Origin: Methyloceanibacter sp.
GTDB lineage: Bacteria; Pseudomonadota; Alphaproteobacteria; Rhizobiales; Methyloligellaceae
DNA length: 42,099 bases
Direction of reading: 5' to 3'
NCBI GenBank assembly: GCA_030064755.1
Contig: JASJEH010000020.1
Location: 1 to 42,099 of the forward strand
Positions within the stretch are counted from its first letter, which is position 1; every line of letters begins with the position of its first letter. Below, piece after piece: positions 1-9,292 of this stretch. The position numbers were made by a program, and so were the translations under genes. The notes beneath the pieces are model-generated. The model was not told the DNA's origin and made no database searches. It saw only the letters and a list, made by a program, of their open reading frames with translations.

Positions 1-647
1 AGGAGTTCGGCGAGGTCGTCGTCATCGGTCGTGATAGCGCCGCCATCCCCGTAGCAACCCAGCGGCTTTGCAGGGAAAAAGCTTGTACAGCTGACGGGCG
101 CGAGTGCACCGACGCGCTTACCGCCATAGACGCCGCCGAAAGATTGGGCCGCGTCGGACATCAGGTTCAATTTCTCTCGGTCGGCCAGCGCATTAAGTTC
201 GTCCCAATCCGCTGGCAGGCCGAAGAGGTCCACTGCGAGTATCGCCTTTGGATTGAGCTTTCCATCGGCGCGTGTGGCGGCGACCTTCGCTTCGAGATCG
301 TTCATGTCGAGATTGAAGCTGTCTTCTTCGACGTCCACGAAGACGGGTGATGCGCCAACGAGGATAATCGCCTCGGCGCTGGCCGTGAACGTGAAGGAGG
401 GAACGAAGACCGCATCGCCGGGCCCGACGCCGTAAGCAATCAGTGGCATGATGATCGCGTCCGTCCCGCTTGAGCACGAGATCGCGTAGCGAACACCGCA
501 GTATTCCGCGAGTTCGGATTCCAACTTCGTCACCGCGGGTCCGAGGATGTATCGGCCGTCGTCGAGGACTTCTTGGATCGCCTCCGCGATTTGCGGCTTC
601 AGCCGCGCATACTGCGTCTTCAAATCGACAAAGGGGACGCCCGACAT
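1..647 (-). CDS. DegT/DnrJ/EryC1/StrS-family PLP sugar aminotransferase (partial, 3' end outside window)
   Basis: Reading the minus strand from ATG at 647 gives 215 residues that run off the left edge, so about half of a usual 370-400-residue protein is present. The N-terminus (MSGVPFVDLKTQYARLKP) and the order of motifs are typical of the family: SSGTDA near residue 60 binds the PLP phosphate, Asp165 with Gln168 lies in the SDAAQSFGG motif, and Lys194 in FFPAKPLG is the expected Schiff-base lysine, followed by GDGGA. These enzymes transaminate nucleotide-linked keto-sugars for polysaccharide or glycan synthesis, which fits the export genes 10 kb downstream. A purine-rich AGAAGGAAG sits just upstream of the ATG. 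The substrate cannot be told from this part. Confidence 0.9.
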   Translation of the reverse strand, partial: MSGVPFVDLKTQYARLKPQIAEAIQEVLDDGRYILGPAVTKLESELAEYCGVRYAISCSSGTDAIIMPLIAYGVGPGDAVFVPSFTFTASAEAIILVGASPVFVDVEEDSFNLDMNDLEAKVAATRADGKLNPKAILAVDLFGLPADWDELNALADREKLNLMSDAAQSFGGVYGGKRVGALAPVSCTSFFPAKPLGCYGDGGAITTDDDDLAEL

Positions 648-894
648 CAATCTTCCTTCTCTCTCCTGCGCTTCAGTCCCCGGCTCTTGAGGTCCGGCAA
701 CTGTGACCGGCTTTCCCTAGCCAAGTCACAGGGCAACGGCAAGGGGACGCATCAAGACGACGCAGCGAGGAGACCGAGGACCGGTGCCTGCTACTGGCGT
801 TCAGACTGGGTTCAGGTCGGCCGCGCCACCTTGCGTGCCATTCTGGTCTCCCGAGCCGAGCGGCGGGGCCTTGAAGATTTCTTTGGAGGTCTCA

Positions 895-3366
895 ATGAAC
901 CGCTTGCTCACGATCTGCGTCGTGGTGATTGCTGCGATCGCCGCCAGCGCGCTGGCGCCCGGAAGGGCATCCGCCGGTGGGCCGGACAATCCGTATGCCC
1001 CAGCCGATATCGGGATAACTCAGTTCTACGACGCGCTGGCACCCTTCGGCGACTGGGTTGCCGATGAGCGCTTCGGATATGTTTGGTATCCGAACGCTGT
1101 CGACCCAAGTTGGCGCCCCTACGCGGTCGGCAATTGGGTCTACACCGAGGAGTATGGCTGGTACTGGGATTCGCCAGAACCGTTTGCCTGGGCCGTTTAT
1201 CACTACGGACGGTGGGGCTTTGACCCCGACTATGGCTGGTATTGGGTCCCCGGAGAGACCTGGTCTCCAGCCTGGGTAGAATGGCGCTACAGCGACGACT
1301 ATGTCGGCTGGGCTCCCGAGCCTCCGATCGCGCCGGTGAGCTATGGCGGCTATGGCGGCGATTGGGCCTATGACAGCTATGACCCTTACTACGACGGCCG
1401 AGGATCTCACTTCAGCTTCGGCCTAGCCACCGGCGGCTTTGCGTTCTCCTTCGGGAGCTTCGACCGCCACGACAGCTATGACTATGGGTTGCCCCGCCGC
1501 TCCGCGCCTCTTGCCTACGCCCCTGTTGCCGATAGCTGGACGTTTGTTCGGCCGCGTCATCTAGTGGCCCCTGCGGTCCGGACCTACGCGGTTCCACGAA
1601 ACAATATCTCACTGGTGTTCAATAAGACCAAGACAGTCTACCGGCCGCAGTACAGAAGCGGCGATGTTTACAATATCGGCATGCCGCGTGCGCATTGGTC
1701 TAAGGTCACGCACCGCCAACTCAAGGCGCATCGCGTGCACAAGGTAGCGAAGCGGCCTCATCCGCACAGCAGGCCCAAGCGGGCTCGCGGCGGGGGTTCC
1801 CGTGATCTCCATGTCTATGCGCCGCGTGTAAAGCAGACCGTTGAGGTACGTCGGCCACCCAAGAAAGTGGTCCAAAAGCAGCAGCGCCGGAGAGTGGCCG
1901 CTAAACAGGCGCATCGAAGAGCATCGGCGCGCGCACATCCGCCGCGCGTCGAACGGGCAGCTGCGAGACCCACCCACGCCCGGAAGAAAGCGTATGAAGA
2001 CGATCGTCGCCGATCGTCAGCGGCCCGGAAGCATCGAGGTGGTCAACCCAATCGGGAGGTCCTCAGACCGGCCAGCGTCAAGCCGAAAAACGGGCGGTCT
2101 CACCAGGCCAAGCGTGGGCCTGACCGCAGGGTGGCAGCCCACAAGCCCGACGCGAAACCTGAAGCCAAGGAGCCTCAGGCCAAGAAACCTCAGGCCAAGA
2201 AACCTCAAGCCAAGAAGCCTCATGCCAAGAAACCTCAGGCCAAGAAACCAAGGTCGCAGGCGAAGAAGCCATCGGACCAGAAGGGCCAGGCCAAGAAACC
2301 TAATGCCAACAAGCCTGCGGCCAAGAAGGCCAAAGCCAATAAGCCTGCCGCGAAGAAACCGGTGGCCAAAAAGCCCGCCACCAAGAAACCAGGCGCGAAG
2401 AAGCCGCCGGTGAAGAAAGCGCAGGCCAAGAAGCCGGCCCAACAGGCGAGTAGGCCGCCGGTGAAAAAGGCACAGGCCAACAAGCCGAACCAACAGACGA
2501 ATAAGCCACCAGCAAAGAAACCTGCAGCGAAGAAACCGGCGGCCAACAAGCCACAGGCCAACAAGCCCACGGCCAAGAAATCTCACGCCAAGCAGTCTCA
2601 GGGCAAGAAGCCTGAAGCCAACAAGCCGAAGTCGCAGGCAAAGAAAACGCCGGCCAACAAGGCACAATCCAAAAAATCAAATCCGCAGGCGAAGAAGCCA
2701 CCGGCCAAGAAGTCTGCGGCCAAGAAGCCACAGGCTAAGAAGCCCGCCGTGAGTAAACCGGTGGCCAAAAAACCTGCTGCCACGAAGCCTCAGGCCAAGA
2801 AGCCTCAGGCCAAGAAGCCACCCGTAAAGAAGGCTCAGGCCAACAAGCCAAAGCCTCAGGCAAAGAAGAAAACTGCCAAGAAGCCCGCGGCGAAGAAGCC
2901 AGTGGCAAAAAAACCTGCTGCGAAGAAACCTCAGGCCAAGAAACCTGCGGCCAAGAAGCCAGCAGCGAAGAAACCTTCAACCAAGAAACCGGAGGCCAAG
3001 AAGGCTTCAACCAAGAAACCTGCGCCGAAGAAGCCCTCGGCAAAGAAGCAAACGGCCAAGAAGCCCGCGGCGAAGAAGCCAGTGGCAAAAAAACCGGCGG
3101 CCAAGAAGCCTCAGGCCAAGAAGCCTCAGGCCAAGAAGCCTCAGGCCAAGAAGCCTCAGGCAAAGAAGCCTCGGGCCAAGAAGCCGCCAGTAAAGAAGGC
3201 ACAGGCCAAGAAACCAAAGCCTAAGGCCAAAAAACCTGCGGCGAAGAAACCCACAGCGAAGAAGCCTCAGGCAAAGAAGCCACCCGCAAAGAAGGCTCAG
3301 GCCAAAAAGCCACCGACGAAGAAGCCTCAGGCAAAGAAGGGGAAAGGCGGCAAACGGAAGTCGTAG
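895..3366 (+). CDS. Secreted Trp/Tyr-rich (DUF6600-like) protein with histone H1-like AKKP repeat tail
   Basis: The ATG at 895 follows TTTGGAGG at a good distance and opens a signal peptide (residues 1-27, cleavage after ASA); upstream in-frame starts would spoil it. The protein is 823 residues. Residues about 37-145 form a compact aromatic domain with repeated W-Y/G-W motifs ([23 protein letters not shown]), resembling the DUF6600 'YXWY' families. Residues 230-415 are Arg/Lys/His-rich. From about 418 to the end the chain is almost only pentapeptides of the type [10 protein letters not shown] or VAKKP, as in histone H1 or AlgP. Such tails bind polyanions, and export would place this one in the periplasm or outside the cell. 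Function is unknown; binding of extracellular DNA or acidic exopolysaccharide is an inference. It converges with the next gene. Confidence 0.85.
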   Translation: MNRLLTICVVVIAAIAASALAPGRASAGGPDNPYAPADIGITQFYDALAPFGDWVADERFGYVWYPNAVDPSWRPYAVGNWVYTEEYGWYWDSPEPFAWAVYHYGRWGFDPDYGWYWVPGETWSPAWVEWRYSDDYVGWAPEPPIAPVSYGGYGGDWAYDSYDPYYDGRGSHFSFGLATGGFAFSFGSFDRHDSYDYGLPRRSAPLAYAPVADSWTFVRPRHLVAPAVRTYAVPRNNISLVFNKTKTVYRPQYRSGDVYNIGMPRAHWSKVTHRQLKAHRVHKVAKRPHPHSRPKRARGGGSRDLHVYAPRVKQTVEVRRPPKKVVQKQQRRRVAAKQAHRRASARAHPPRVERAAARPTHARKKAYEDDRRRSSAARKHRGGQPNREVLRPASVKPKNGRSHQAKRGPDRRVAAHKPDAKPEAKEPQAKKPQAKKPQAKKPHAKKPQAKKPRSQAKKPSDQKGQAKKPNANKPAAKKAKANKPAAKKPVAKKPATKKPGAKKPPVKKAQAKKPAQQASRPPVKKAQANKPNQQTNKPPAKKPAAKKPAANKPQANKPTAKKSHAKQSQGKKPEANKPKSQAKKTPANKAQSKKSNPQAKKPPAKKSAAKKPQAKKPAVSKPVAKKPAATKPQAKKPQAKKPPVKKAQANKPKPQAKKKTAKKPAAKKPVAKKPAAKKPQAKKPAAKKPAAKKPSTKKPEAKKASTKKPAPKKPSAKKQTAKKPAAKKPVAKKPAAKKPQAKKPQAKKPQAKKPQAKKPRAKKPPVKKAQAKKPKPKAKKPAAKKPTAKKPQAKKPPAKKAQAKKPPTKKPQAKKGKGGKRKS
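2149..3366 (+). repeat. Coding 15-bp repeat array (AKKP pentapeptides)
   Basis: About 1.2 kb of degenerate 15-bp units encode the basic tail. The cleanest run is 3106-3180: three identical units (AAGCCTCAGGCCAAG) and two with one change each. A longer internal copy is visible: 2881-2940 and 3061-3120 match at 56 of 60 positions, the first 35 identical, exactly 180 bp (12 pentapeptides) apart. Both copies hold a run of seven A (2907-2913 and 3087-3093). The array looks prone to slippage and length change. The long open frames on the opposite strand here are by-products of the repeat. Confidence 0.9.
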
Positions 3367-3374
3367 TGGCGTGA

Positions 3375-3408
3375 CCGGTCCTGCCGCCCGCGCCAGGCGG
3401 CGGGCCGG
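3375..3408. terminator. GC-rich hairpin in convergent gap, probable bidirectional terminator
   Basis: The 42-base gap between two convergent stop codons is nearly filled by an inverted repeat: CCGGTCCTGCCGCC pairs with GGCGGCGGGCCGG through one bulged T and one G-T pair, with a loop of about 7 bases. There is no T-run on either side, so intrinsic termination is not certain. Confidence 0.5.
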
Positions 3409-3822
3409 CTACTGCCCTGAGAGCTGCCCGGGCAAGAGCGGCTTCTCGCGACGGCAGGTCGCCATGAGGTTCCTGCCGTCGCAGACTGCCTTGGCTCTCC
3501 AATAGTCGAAGTCCTTGTCGTCAATCGGGTCGTCACAGACTTCGGATACGGGGTTCTGGGCAGCGCGCTTCAGCCAGCAATAGCGCCAGCTCTTTCGGTC
3601 TTTGTCGTCAATGACGTAAATACGGCAATGGCCGTTCTCCGGAATCTGCACGTCGAGCTTGTGCCGCCACACCTTGCCAGTTTCGGTCTCGACCTCCTCG
3701 ATAAAGCAGCCGTTGACGCCGTCGCGGCGTTCGGCCTCAGCCGGAATCGGGCCAAGTAGGAAAAGCGCGGGCAAGGCCGCCAAAAACGCGTGCTTGGAAA
3801 TCATCCGGCGGTCAGTCACCAT
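3409..3822 (-). CDS. Small secreted protein with six cysteines, unknown function
   Basis: I do not recognise this 137-residue protein. The ATG at 3822 is preceded by GGAGAAGAAG and gives a clear signal peptide (residues 1-30, ending PIPAEA). An earlier in-frame start at 3921 would put a long basic stretch before the signal and is less likely. The mature part of about 107 residues is charged and has six Cys (in GCFIEE, HCRIY, YCWL, VCDD, VCDG, TCRR), an even number that would allow three disulfides in the periplasm. It is convergent with the AKKP-tail gene and divergent from the efflux operon, 251 bases away. No enzymatic motif is visible. Confidence 0.7.
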   Translation of the reverse strand: MVTDRRMISKHAFLAALPALFLLGPIPAEAERRDGVNGCFIEEVETETGKVWRHKLDVQIPENGHCRIYVIDDKDRKSWRYCWLKRAAQNPVSEVCDDPIDDKDFDYWRAKAVCDGRNLMATCRREKPLLPGQLSGQ

Positions 3823-4073
3823 CAGCTTCTTCTCCCGAGATTGAGCCTTGGACAGACCGGCTCTGGATGGATTTGTGCGGCGATGCGGACTGAATGTCTG
3901 CCTATCGGTCCCTCTGTGCAAGTTTCCCGAATCTCAGGTTTTCCAGATTTCATGGGGCAGCGACGTAATTCGGATTGCTTTTGACCAGGTTTTGCCTCCC
4001 TCTCCTGGTGATGTAGCATCGCGCTGCGGGTTTGGGGAATTACTGCGCCAACATGGGTCGCAAGAGGGGTCGA

Positions 4074-5465
4074 ATGAGTCAGTGGGGTCGTGTCGCGGGG
4101 GCGAGCAAAGTGCTGTTGGCGCTGGCGCTGCCGCTTTTTGCGAGTGCTTGTTCCGATGGCAAGGAAGCTGGCGCTGACGCTGACAAGCCGCTCCCTGGCA
4201 TCGTCGCCGAAGTGGTGACCGACAAGGACGTCAGCAGCGAAACGACCTTTGTCGGTCAAACCCGTTCTTCGCAGAGCGTCGACGTTGAGGCGCGGGTGAA
4301 GGGAACTCTGCTCGATCGCCCATTCAAGGAAGGTGATGAGATCAAGAAGGGGGCGGTTCTCTTTAAGATCGATCCGGCTGAGTTCAAAGCCGACCTCCTC
4401 GGCGCCGAAGCAACCTTGGCCAAGGCGGAAGCCGATTCCACAGAGAAGAATCTCACCTTGGCGCGCTATCAAGAGCTGGTCGACAAGAACAGCCCTGGTG
4501 TGAGCGAGGCTCAGTACGATATCGCCTTGTCCCAAGCGAGGCAGGCCGACGCTCAAGTCGAATCCGGCAAAGCCGACGTCGCCAACGCGAAGCTGAATCT
4601 CAGTTACGCCACCATCACCTCGCCGCTTGACGGTCGCGCGGGTATTTCCACGGTCGATGTCGGCAACATTATCAGCCCGGAAAGTGGCGTCCTTGTCTCC
4701 GTGGTTGCGCTAGACCCGATTGAAGTGGACTTTTCCGTCGGTGAACGTGTCTATCTCGACTACATGGAGTCCGTCGAAGCTGGAACGGCCAAGGATTTCA
4801 CGCCTCAAATTCGCTTGGCCAATGGCAAGCTCTACCCCCATGACGGAGAGCTCTTCGTCGTCAACAACGAGGTCGACCCGACCACGGGGACGATCGCCAT
4901 TCGCTTGAAGTTTCCCAATCCCGATCAGCTCTTGTTGCCGGGTCAATACGTGACCGTCTTGTTGACGGAGGCGAAGCCCGAGAGACGCGTTGTCATTCCT
5001 CAGGCCGCTGTTCAACAGAATCAGTCGGGCCCGTTCGTGCTTGTCGTCGACAAAGACAACCGGGTGAACTCGCGAACGATAAAGACCGGTCAGCGCATCG
5101 GTACGGGCATCGTCGTGACGGAAGGTTTGGTTCCCGGCGAAACAATCGTGGTTGAGGGTATTCAAAAAGTGCGTCCCGGCGCGGAGGTCAGCGTGACCTA
5201 CAAGGATCCGTCGGGGACGGCGGAGAATGTCAGTGGGCCGCCTGGGCTGGGAGAGGCTGGTTCCGCGGGCGACGGCCAATCCTCTGACGAAAAGGGTTCC
5301 ACTAAGGATGCGGAGACTGGCGGCGATAAGTCCGGTCAGGAGAAAGACCAGAGCGCCGAGGCGGGTGCTTCATCCGAGCCCTCCAGCAAGGGCGAGCCGA
5401 GCACGGAAGACGGCAAAGACAGCGAGACGGACACTTCCGATGCCAAGGCGGAGGTGAAGCAGTAG
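4074..5465 (+). CDS. RND efflux periplasmic adaptor (membrane fusion) lipoprotein with acidic C-terminal tail
   Basis: The ATG at 4074 follows AGAGGGG and starts a lipoprotein signal ending FASAC, so Cys26 is the likely lipid anchor; ATG 4053 or TTG 4032 are alternative starts. The body has the adaptor layout: beta-barrel half (SVDVEARVKGTL, GDEIKKGAVLFKID), an alpha-helical hairpin at about 105-185, then the returning half (ATITSPLDGRAGI) and membrane-proximal domains to about 375. It would link the permease encoded 3 bases downstream to an outer-membrane channel; no TolC-type gene lies in the window. Residues from about 378 to 463 form a Ser/Glu/Asp/Gly-rich, probably disordered acidic tail not usual for AcrA/MexA relatives. 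Substrate unknown. Confidence 0.92.
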   Translation: MSQWGRVAGASKVLLALALPLFASACSDGKEAGADADKPLPGIVAEVVTDKDVSSETTFVGQTRSSQSVDVEARVKGTLLDRPFKEGDEIKKGAVLFKIDPAEFKADLLGAEATLAKAEADSTEKNLTLARYQELVDKNSPGVSEAQYDIALSQARQADAQVESGKADVANAKLNLSYATITSPLDGRAGISTVDVGNIISPESGVLVSVVALDPIEVDFSVGERVYLDYMESVEAGTAKDFTPQIRLANGKLYPHDGELFVVNNEVDPTTGTIAIRLKFPNPDQLLLPGQYVTVLLTEAKPERRVVIPQAAVQQNQSGPFVLVVDKDNRVNSRTIKTGQRIGTGIVVTEGLVPGETIVVEGIQKVRPGAEVSVTYKDPSGTAENVSGPPGLGEAGSAGDGQSSDEKGSTKDAETGGDKSGQEKDQSAEAGASSEPSSKGEPSTEDGKDSETDTSDAKAEVKQ

Positions 5466-5468
5466 ATC

Positions 5469-8400
5469 GTGATCAGCGCCTTTTTCATAGACCGCCCAAA
5501 GTTCGCGTTCGTTATCGCGATCGTCACGACGCTCGTCGGTCTCTTGGCTATGGCCGTGTTGCCCATCGCCGAGTACCCCGAGATCTCACCACCTCAGGTC
5601 CAGGTGAAAGCGACCTATCCGGGCGCAAACGCGGTTGTCGTCGCAGACTCGGTCGCCGCCGTCATCGAGGCGCAGGTCAATGGCGTCGAGGGCATGTCCT
5701 ACATGTCGTCGCAGAGCGCGAACGATGGAAGCTACACGCTGACCGTCACATTCGAGATCGGGACGGACTCCGATATCAATCAGGTCAATGTGCAAAACCG
5801 CGTCGCGCAGGCGATGCCGCAGTTGCCTGAAGAAGTGCAGCGCCAGGGCGTCACGACGGAGAAGACATCCACAACGATGTTGATGGTTGTGTCGTTGTTT
5901 TCGCCGAACGAGACCTACGACAGCATTTTTCTATCGAACTATGCGAGCATCAATCTTCAAGACACCTTGGCCCGCACCCCCGGTGTGGCACAGGTCACGA
6001 ACCTTGGTGCGCGCGACTACAGTATGCGGATCTGGTTGCAGCCCGACCGGCTGACCAGTCTTGGATTGACGGCGACGGATGTCATTAATGCGGTCCGCAA
6101 TCAAAACATTCAAGCAGCGCCGGGGTCCATCGGGGCCGAACCCATCGCGCAGGATCAGCAGTTTCAATACACGTTGACGGCGCAGGGCCGGCTCAAGACC
6201 GTCACTGAATTCGAGAACGTCATCCTGGTCGCGAGGGCGGACGGTACGGTCGTGACGCTCAAAGACGTCGCGCGTGTAGAGCTCGGCGCCGCGAACTATG
6301 GCTGGTTCGGCCAGCTAAATGGGAAGCCAGCGGCGCTCTTGGCCGTCTACCAGCTGTCGGATGCAAACGCGCTCAATGTCGCCGATCAGATCCGTGCCCA
6401 AATGGAAGTCATGGCGCAGCGGTTCCCCGACGACGTCGATTACCAGGTCACGTACGACACGACACTGTATGTGAAGACGTCGATCAAGGAAGTTGTCGTC
6501 ACGCTGTTCCAGGCCTTAGCTTTGGTCATCTTTGTCGTGTTCGTTTTTCTGCAAGATTGGCGTTCGACGCTCATCCCCGCCATTGCCATTCCGGTTTCTC
6601 TCATCGGTACGCTCGCCGCCCTCTTGGCTTTGGGCTTTACGATCAACACGATCAGCCTGTTTGGCCTGGTGCTCGCCATCGGCGTGGTTGTCGATGATGC
6701 CATCGTCGTGGTCGAGAACGTTCAACGTCATATGGCGGACGGACTCAAGCCGAGGGACGCAACGAAGAAGGCGATGAGCGAGGTGACAGCGCCGGTCATT
6801 GCCACGACGTTAGTCTTGCTTGCCGTGTTTGTGCCAACCGCCTTTACGCCGGGCATCACGGGCCGCCTGTTTGTCCAATTCGCGGCAACGATTTCGATTG
6901 CCGTCACGTTGTCATCGATCAACGCGCTGACGCTGAGCCCGGCACTGTGTGCGACTCTCCTGCGTCCGCCCAAGAAGGTTCAGCGTGGACCGCTCGCATG
7001 GTTCGAGAGGGGGCTTGAGAAAACACGAGGCGGCTACAATGCCGTTGTCCGCCGGCTGATACGCCGAACCGTCATTGGCCTTATCCTTGTTGCCGGGATG
7101 ATCGGCGCGACCGCCTATCTCGGCACAACAACGGCAACGGGCTTCATTCCGCAAGAAGATCAGGGCACGATCTACATCAACGTGACGCTGCCGGACGGCG
7201 CCGCATTGCCGCGCACGAGTCAAGTCATCACCGAAGTCGAGAAGATCCTCGAAGACACGCCAGGCGTTGCCAACATCATATCCGTTGGCGGCTATTCGAT
7301 CCTCCAAAACACTGTGATGCCGAATTCGGCATTCATCATCGCCGTCCTCAAACCGTGGGACGAACGTACGACGGAGGCGCTGAGCCTGCGTGGCATTATG
7401 CAATCGCTTGCACCGAAGCTGGCTGCGATTCCGCAAGCAGCCATCATTCCCTTCGTTCCTCCGGCGATCCCAGGGCTAGGCACGACCGGCGGCTTTGAAT
7501 TCGTGCTGCAGGACACAGAGAACCGGCCCGTTCAGGATCTCTCTGCAGTGCTGAATGGCTTCATCTACACAGCCAATGGCGACCCGACGCTCTCCGGCGT
7601 TTTCAGTACCTTTACCGCCAATTCGCCTCAGATCTTTGTCGATGTAAATCGCAAGCTTGCAGAGACGAAGGGCATCAGCGCCGAAGACCTCTTCACGGTG
7701 CTCAACGCCAATATCGGCTACTATTATGTCAATGACTTCAACCTCTTTGGCCGGGTCTACAAGGTCTATGTTCAGGCCGAGGCCGACAAGCGTGCTTCGC
7801 CGAACGATATCGGAAATCTCTACGTACGCTCGACCAACGATGAAATGGTTCCCATGCGATCGCTGATCACTTTGGAGTCCGTGCTCGGTCCGGAAACCAT
7901 ACAGCGCTACAACATGTTCAATTCGGCAACAATCAATGGCAACCCGGCCCCGGGCTACAGTTCGGGTCAGGCGCTTCAAGCGATGGAGGAATTGGCCGAG
8001 ACAAACCTGCCGGACGGCTTCACCTATCAGTGGACCGGTATGTCCTACGAAGAGATCAAGGCCGGGGCGGCTGGCAATGCTGTGTTCTTGTTCTCGATCG
8101 TTTTCGCGTACCTGTTCTTGGTTGCGCAGTATGAGAGCTGGACGATCCCCATGTCCGTCATGCTTTCTGTCGTCTTCGCTGTTCTCGGTGCGCTTATTGC
8201 CCTCCGGATCGTCGGGATTCCGCTGAATACGTATGGACAGGTGGGGCTTGTTCTTCTCGTTGGTCTGGCAGCGAAGAATGCGATTCTCATCGTCGAATTC
8301 GCAAAGGACAAACGGGAAGCGGGTGAGTCGATTATTCAGGCTGCGGAGGATGCCGCCTCTTTGCGTTTCCGTGCCGTCATGATGACAGCGCTGTCTTTCA

Positions 8401-8639
8401 TTTTGGGCGTGCTGCCTTTGGTGCTGGCCACAGGGGCAGGCGCGGCATCCCGCGTGTCCGTCGGCGTCACGGTCTTTGGCGGAATGCTGGTCGCTTCGAT
8501 CGTTGGTGTGACGTTCATACCCTTCCTCTACGTCATGTTCCAACGATTGCGCGAAGCCGCAAAAGGACAGAAGACCGATACGCCAGCCTCGCCGCAAGCT
8601 CCTGACCCTCAGCAGGATCCGACAGCCCAGCGGACCTAG
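5469..8639 (+). CDS. RND-family (HAE1/AcrB-type) efflux permease
   Basis: This 1056-residue inner-membrane proton antiporter has the length and architecture of AcrB/MexB. The GTG at 5469 is 3 bases after the adaptor stop, and the product starts [18 protein letters not shown], the usual cytoplasmic-plus-TM1 beginning. TM4 carries the proton-relay pair Asp409-Asp410 ([11 protein letters not shown]), and TM10 carries Lys936 ([13 protein letters not shown]), matching the AcrB D407/D408/K940 triad, so it should be active. Two large periplasmic loops and the family motifs GFIPQEDQG and [16 protein letters not shown] are present. The C-terminus is a short Pro/Gln-rich tail. Expected substrates are hydrophobic or amphipathic compounds; specificity cannot be read. 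It is co-transcribed with the adaptor before it and the channel after it. Confidence 0.96.
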   Translation: MISAFFIDRPKFAFVIAIVTTLVGLLAMAVLPIAEYPEISPPQVQVKATYPGANAVVVADSVAAVIEAQVNGVEGMSYMSSQSANDGSYTLTVTFEIGTDSDINQVNVQNRVAQAMPQLPEEVQRQGVTTEKTSTTMLMVVSLFSPNETYDSIFLSNYASINLQDTLARTPGVAQVTNLGARDYSMRIWLQPDRLTSLGLTATDVINAVRNQNIQAAPGSIGAEPIAQDQQFQYTLTAQGRLKTVTEFENVILVARADGTVVTLKDVARVELGAANYGWFGQLNGKPAALLAVYQLSDANALNVADQIRAQMEVMAQRFPDDVDYQVTYDTTLYVKTSIKEVVVTLFQALALVIFVVFVFLQDWRSTLIPAIAIPVSLIGTLAALLALGFTINTISLFGLVLAIGVVVDDAIVVVENVQRHMADGLKPRDATKKAMSEVTAPVIATTLVLLAVFVPTAFTPGITGRLFVQFAATISIAVTLSSINALTLSPALCATLLRPPKKVQRGPLAWFERGLEKTRGGYNAVVRRLIRRTVIGLILVAGMIGATAYLGTTTATGFIPQEDQGTIYINVTLPDGAALPRTSQVITEVEKILEDTPGVANIISVGGYSILQNTVMPNSAFIIAVLKPWDERTTEALSLRGIMQSLAPKLAAIPQAAIIPFVPPAIPGLGTTGGFEFVLQDTENRPVQDLSAVLNGFIYTANGDPTLSGVFSTFTANSPQIFVDVNRKLAETKGISAEDLFTVLNANIGYYYVNDFNLFGRVYKVYVQAEADKRASPNDIGNLYVRSTNDEMVPMRSLITLESVLGPETIQRYNMFNSATINGNPAPGYSSGQALQAMEELAETNLPDGFTYQWTGMSYEEIKAGAAGNAVFLFSIVFAYLFLVAQYESWTIPMSVMLSVVFAVLGALIALRIVGIPLNTYGQVGLVLLVGLAAKNAILIVEFAKDKREAGESIIQAAEDAASLRFRAVMMTALSFILGVLPLVLATGAGAASRVSVGVTVFGGMLVASIVGVTFIPFLYVMFQRLREAAKGQKTDTPASPQAPDPQQDPTAQRT

Positions 8640-8642
8640 CCT

Positions 8643-9101
8643 ATGCTCCTCGAGATAGTCTTCGGTAGCGCCATGATCGTGTTGACGACGCTGATCCACG
8701 GCGTATTCACGATGATCGGCGTGGAGTATTTGCGCGACTACATCGACCGGCACCATCAGCCAGCGCTTATCTGGTCGACGCTTCGGCTGGCGGTTTTCAT
8801 TCTGTGGATCTTCCTTGCAACAATCATCGAGGTTTGGTCGTGGGCCGTGCTTTACGTTTTTCTCGGTGCATTTCAATCGATCGAAACGGCGGTCTATTTC
8901 TCGACCGTTACTTTCACCACGCTGGGTTTTGGAGACATCGTGCTCGATGAGGAATGGAGGCTACTCTCGTCATTTGAAGCCGCGAACGGTCTCTTGATGT
9001 TCGGCTGGTCTACGGCGTTGGTGTTCATCGGTGTACAGTGGACCTATGAGGACCGTGCAGAACTCCGGAAGAAGAACCACACAACCCGTCCGCACAACTA
9101 G
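8643..9101 (+). CDS. Small K+-channel-like membrane protein (Ion_trans_2 type pore)
   Basis: This 152-residue protein begins 3 bases after the RND permease stop. It shows hydrophobic segments at about 1-28, 43-74 and 106-128, and between the last two a pore-loop sequence ending TTLGFGD (residues 92-98), a variant of the TVGYGD potassium-channel selectivity filter; GFGD is known from inward-rectifier and some bacterial channels. No cytoplasmic RCK/TrkA-N domain follows, only a short basic tail. It probably forms a tetrameric cation pore in the inner membrane. Its place as third gene of an efflux operon is unusual; it might offset charge movement or respond to envelope stress, but that is inference. 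Filter and topology are clear; ion selectivity is not proven. Confidence 0.82.
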   Translation: MLLEIVFGSAMIVLTTLIHGVFTMIGVEYLRDYIDRHHQPALIWSTLRLAVFILWIFLATIIEVWSWAVLYVFLGAFQSIETAVYFSTVTFTTLGFGDIVLDEEWRLLSSFEAANGLLMFGWSTALVFIGVQWTYEDRAELRKKNHTTRPHN

Positions 9102-9292
9102 CCCGCGGCCGCGGGGTCCTGATCGTCCGCTGTCAAATGGTTATGCGATAGCTGTCCGCAGCGGACGGCATCGAGAAACAAGAGGCTGCGGCGTTGGAGG
9201 CCGCTGAACTCTACACGGAATTGCGCCAACTAGGACCGCATGACTGTGAACGAATGTGAGCGCCTCGACACCAGATGGGCACATAGGTCGTA

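Noticed and set aside
3106-3180. Regular 15-bp repeats considered as a CRISPR-like array
   Set aside because: Repeats are contiguous without spacers, are in frame with a protein tail, and no cas gene is present.
2017-3217. Several long open frames on the minus strand and other plus frames across the AKKP repeat
   Set aside because: They consist of Trp/Ser/Pro, Phe/Leu/Ala or Arg-rich repeats generated by the 15-bp unit; none has a ribosome site or a family resemblance.
7476-8876. 466-codon open frame on the minus strand over the RND permease and channel genes
   Set aside because: It is antisense to well-supported genes, its composition (Arg, His, Asp rich) is that of an antisense shadow, and it crosses two gene junctions.
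9102-9115. 14-base perfect palindrome CCCGCGGCCGCGGG directly after the channel gene stop
   Set aside because: Such GC palindromes are expected by chance in this composition; it has no loop or T-run to act as a terminator.
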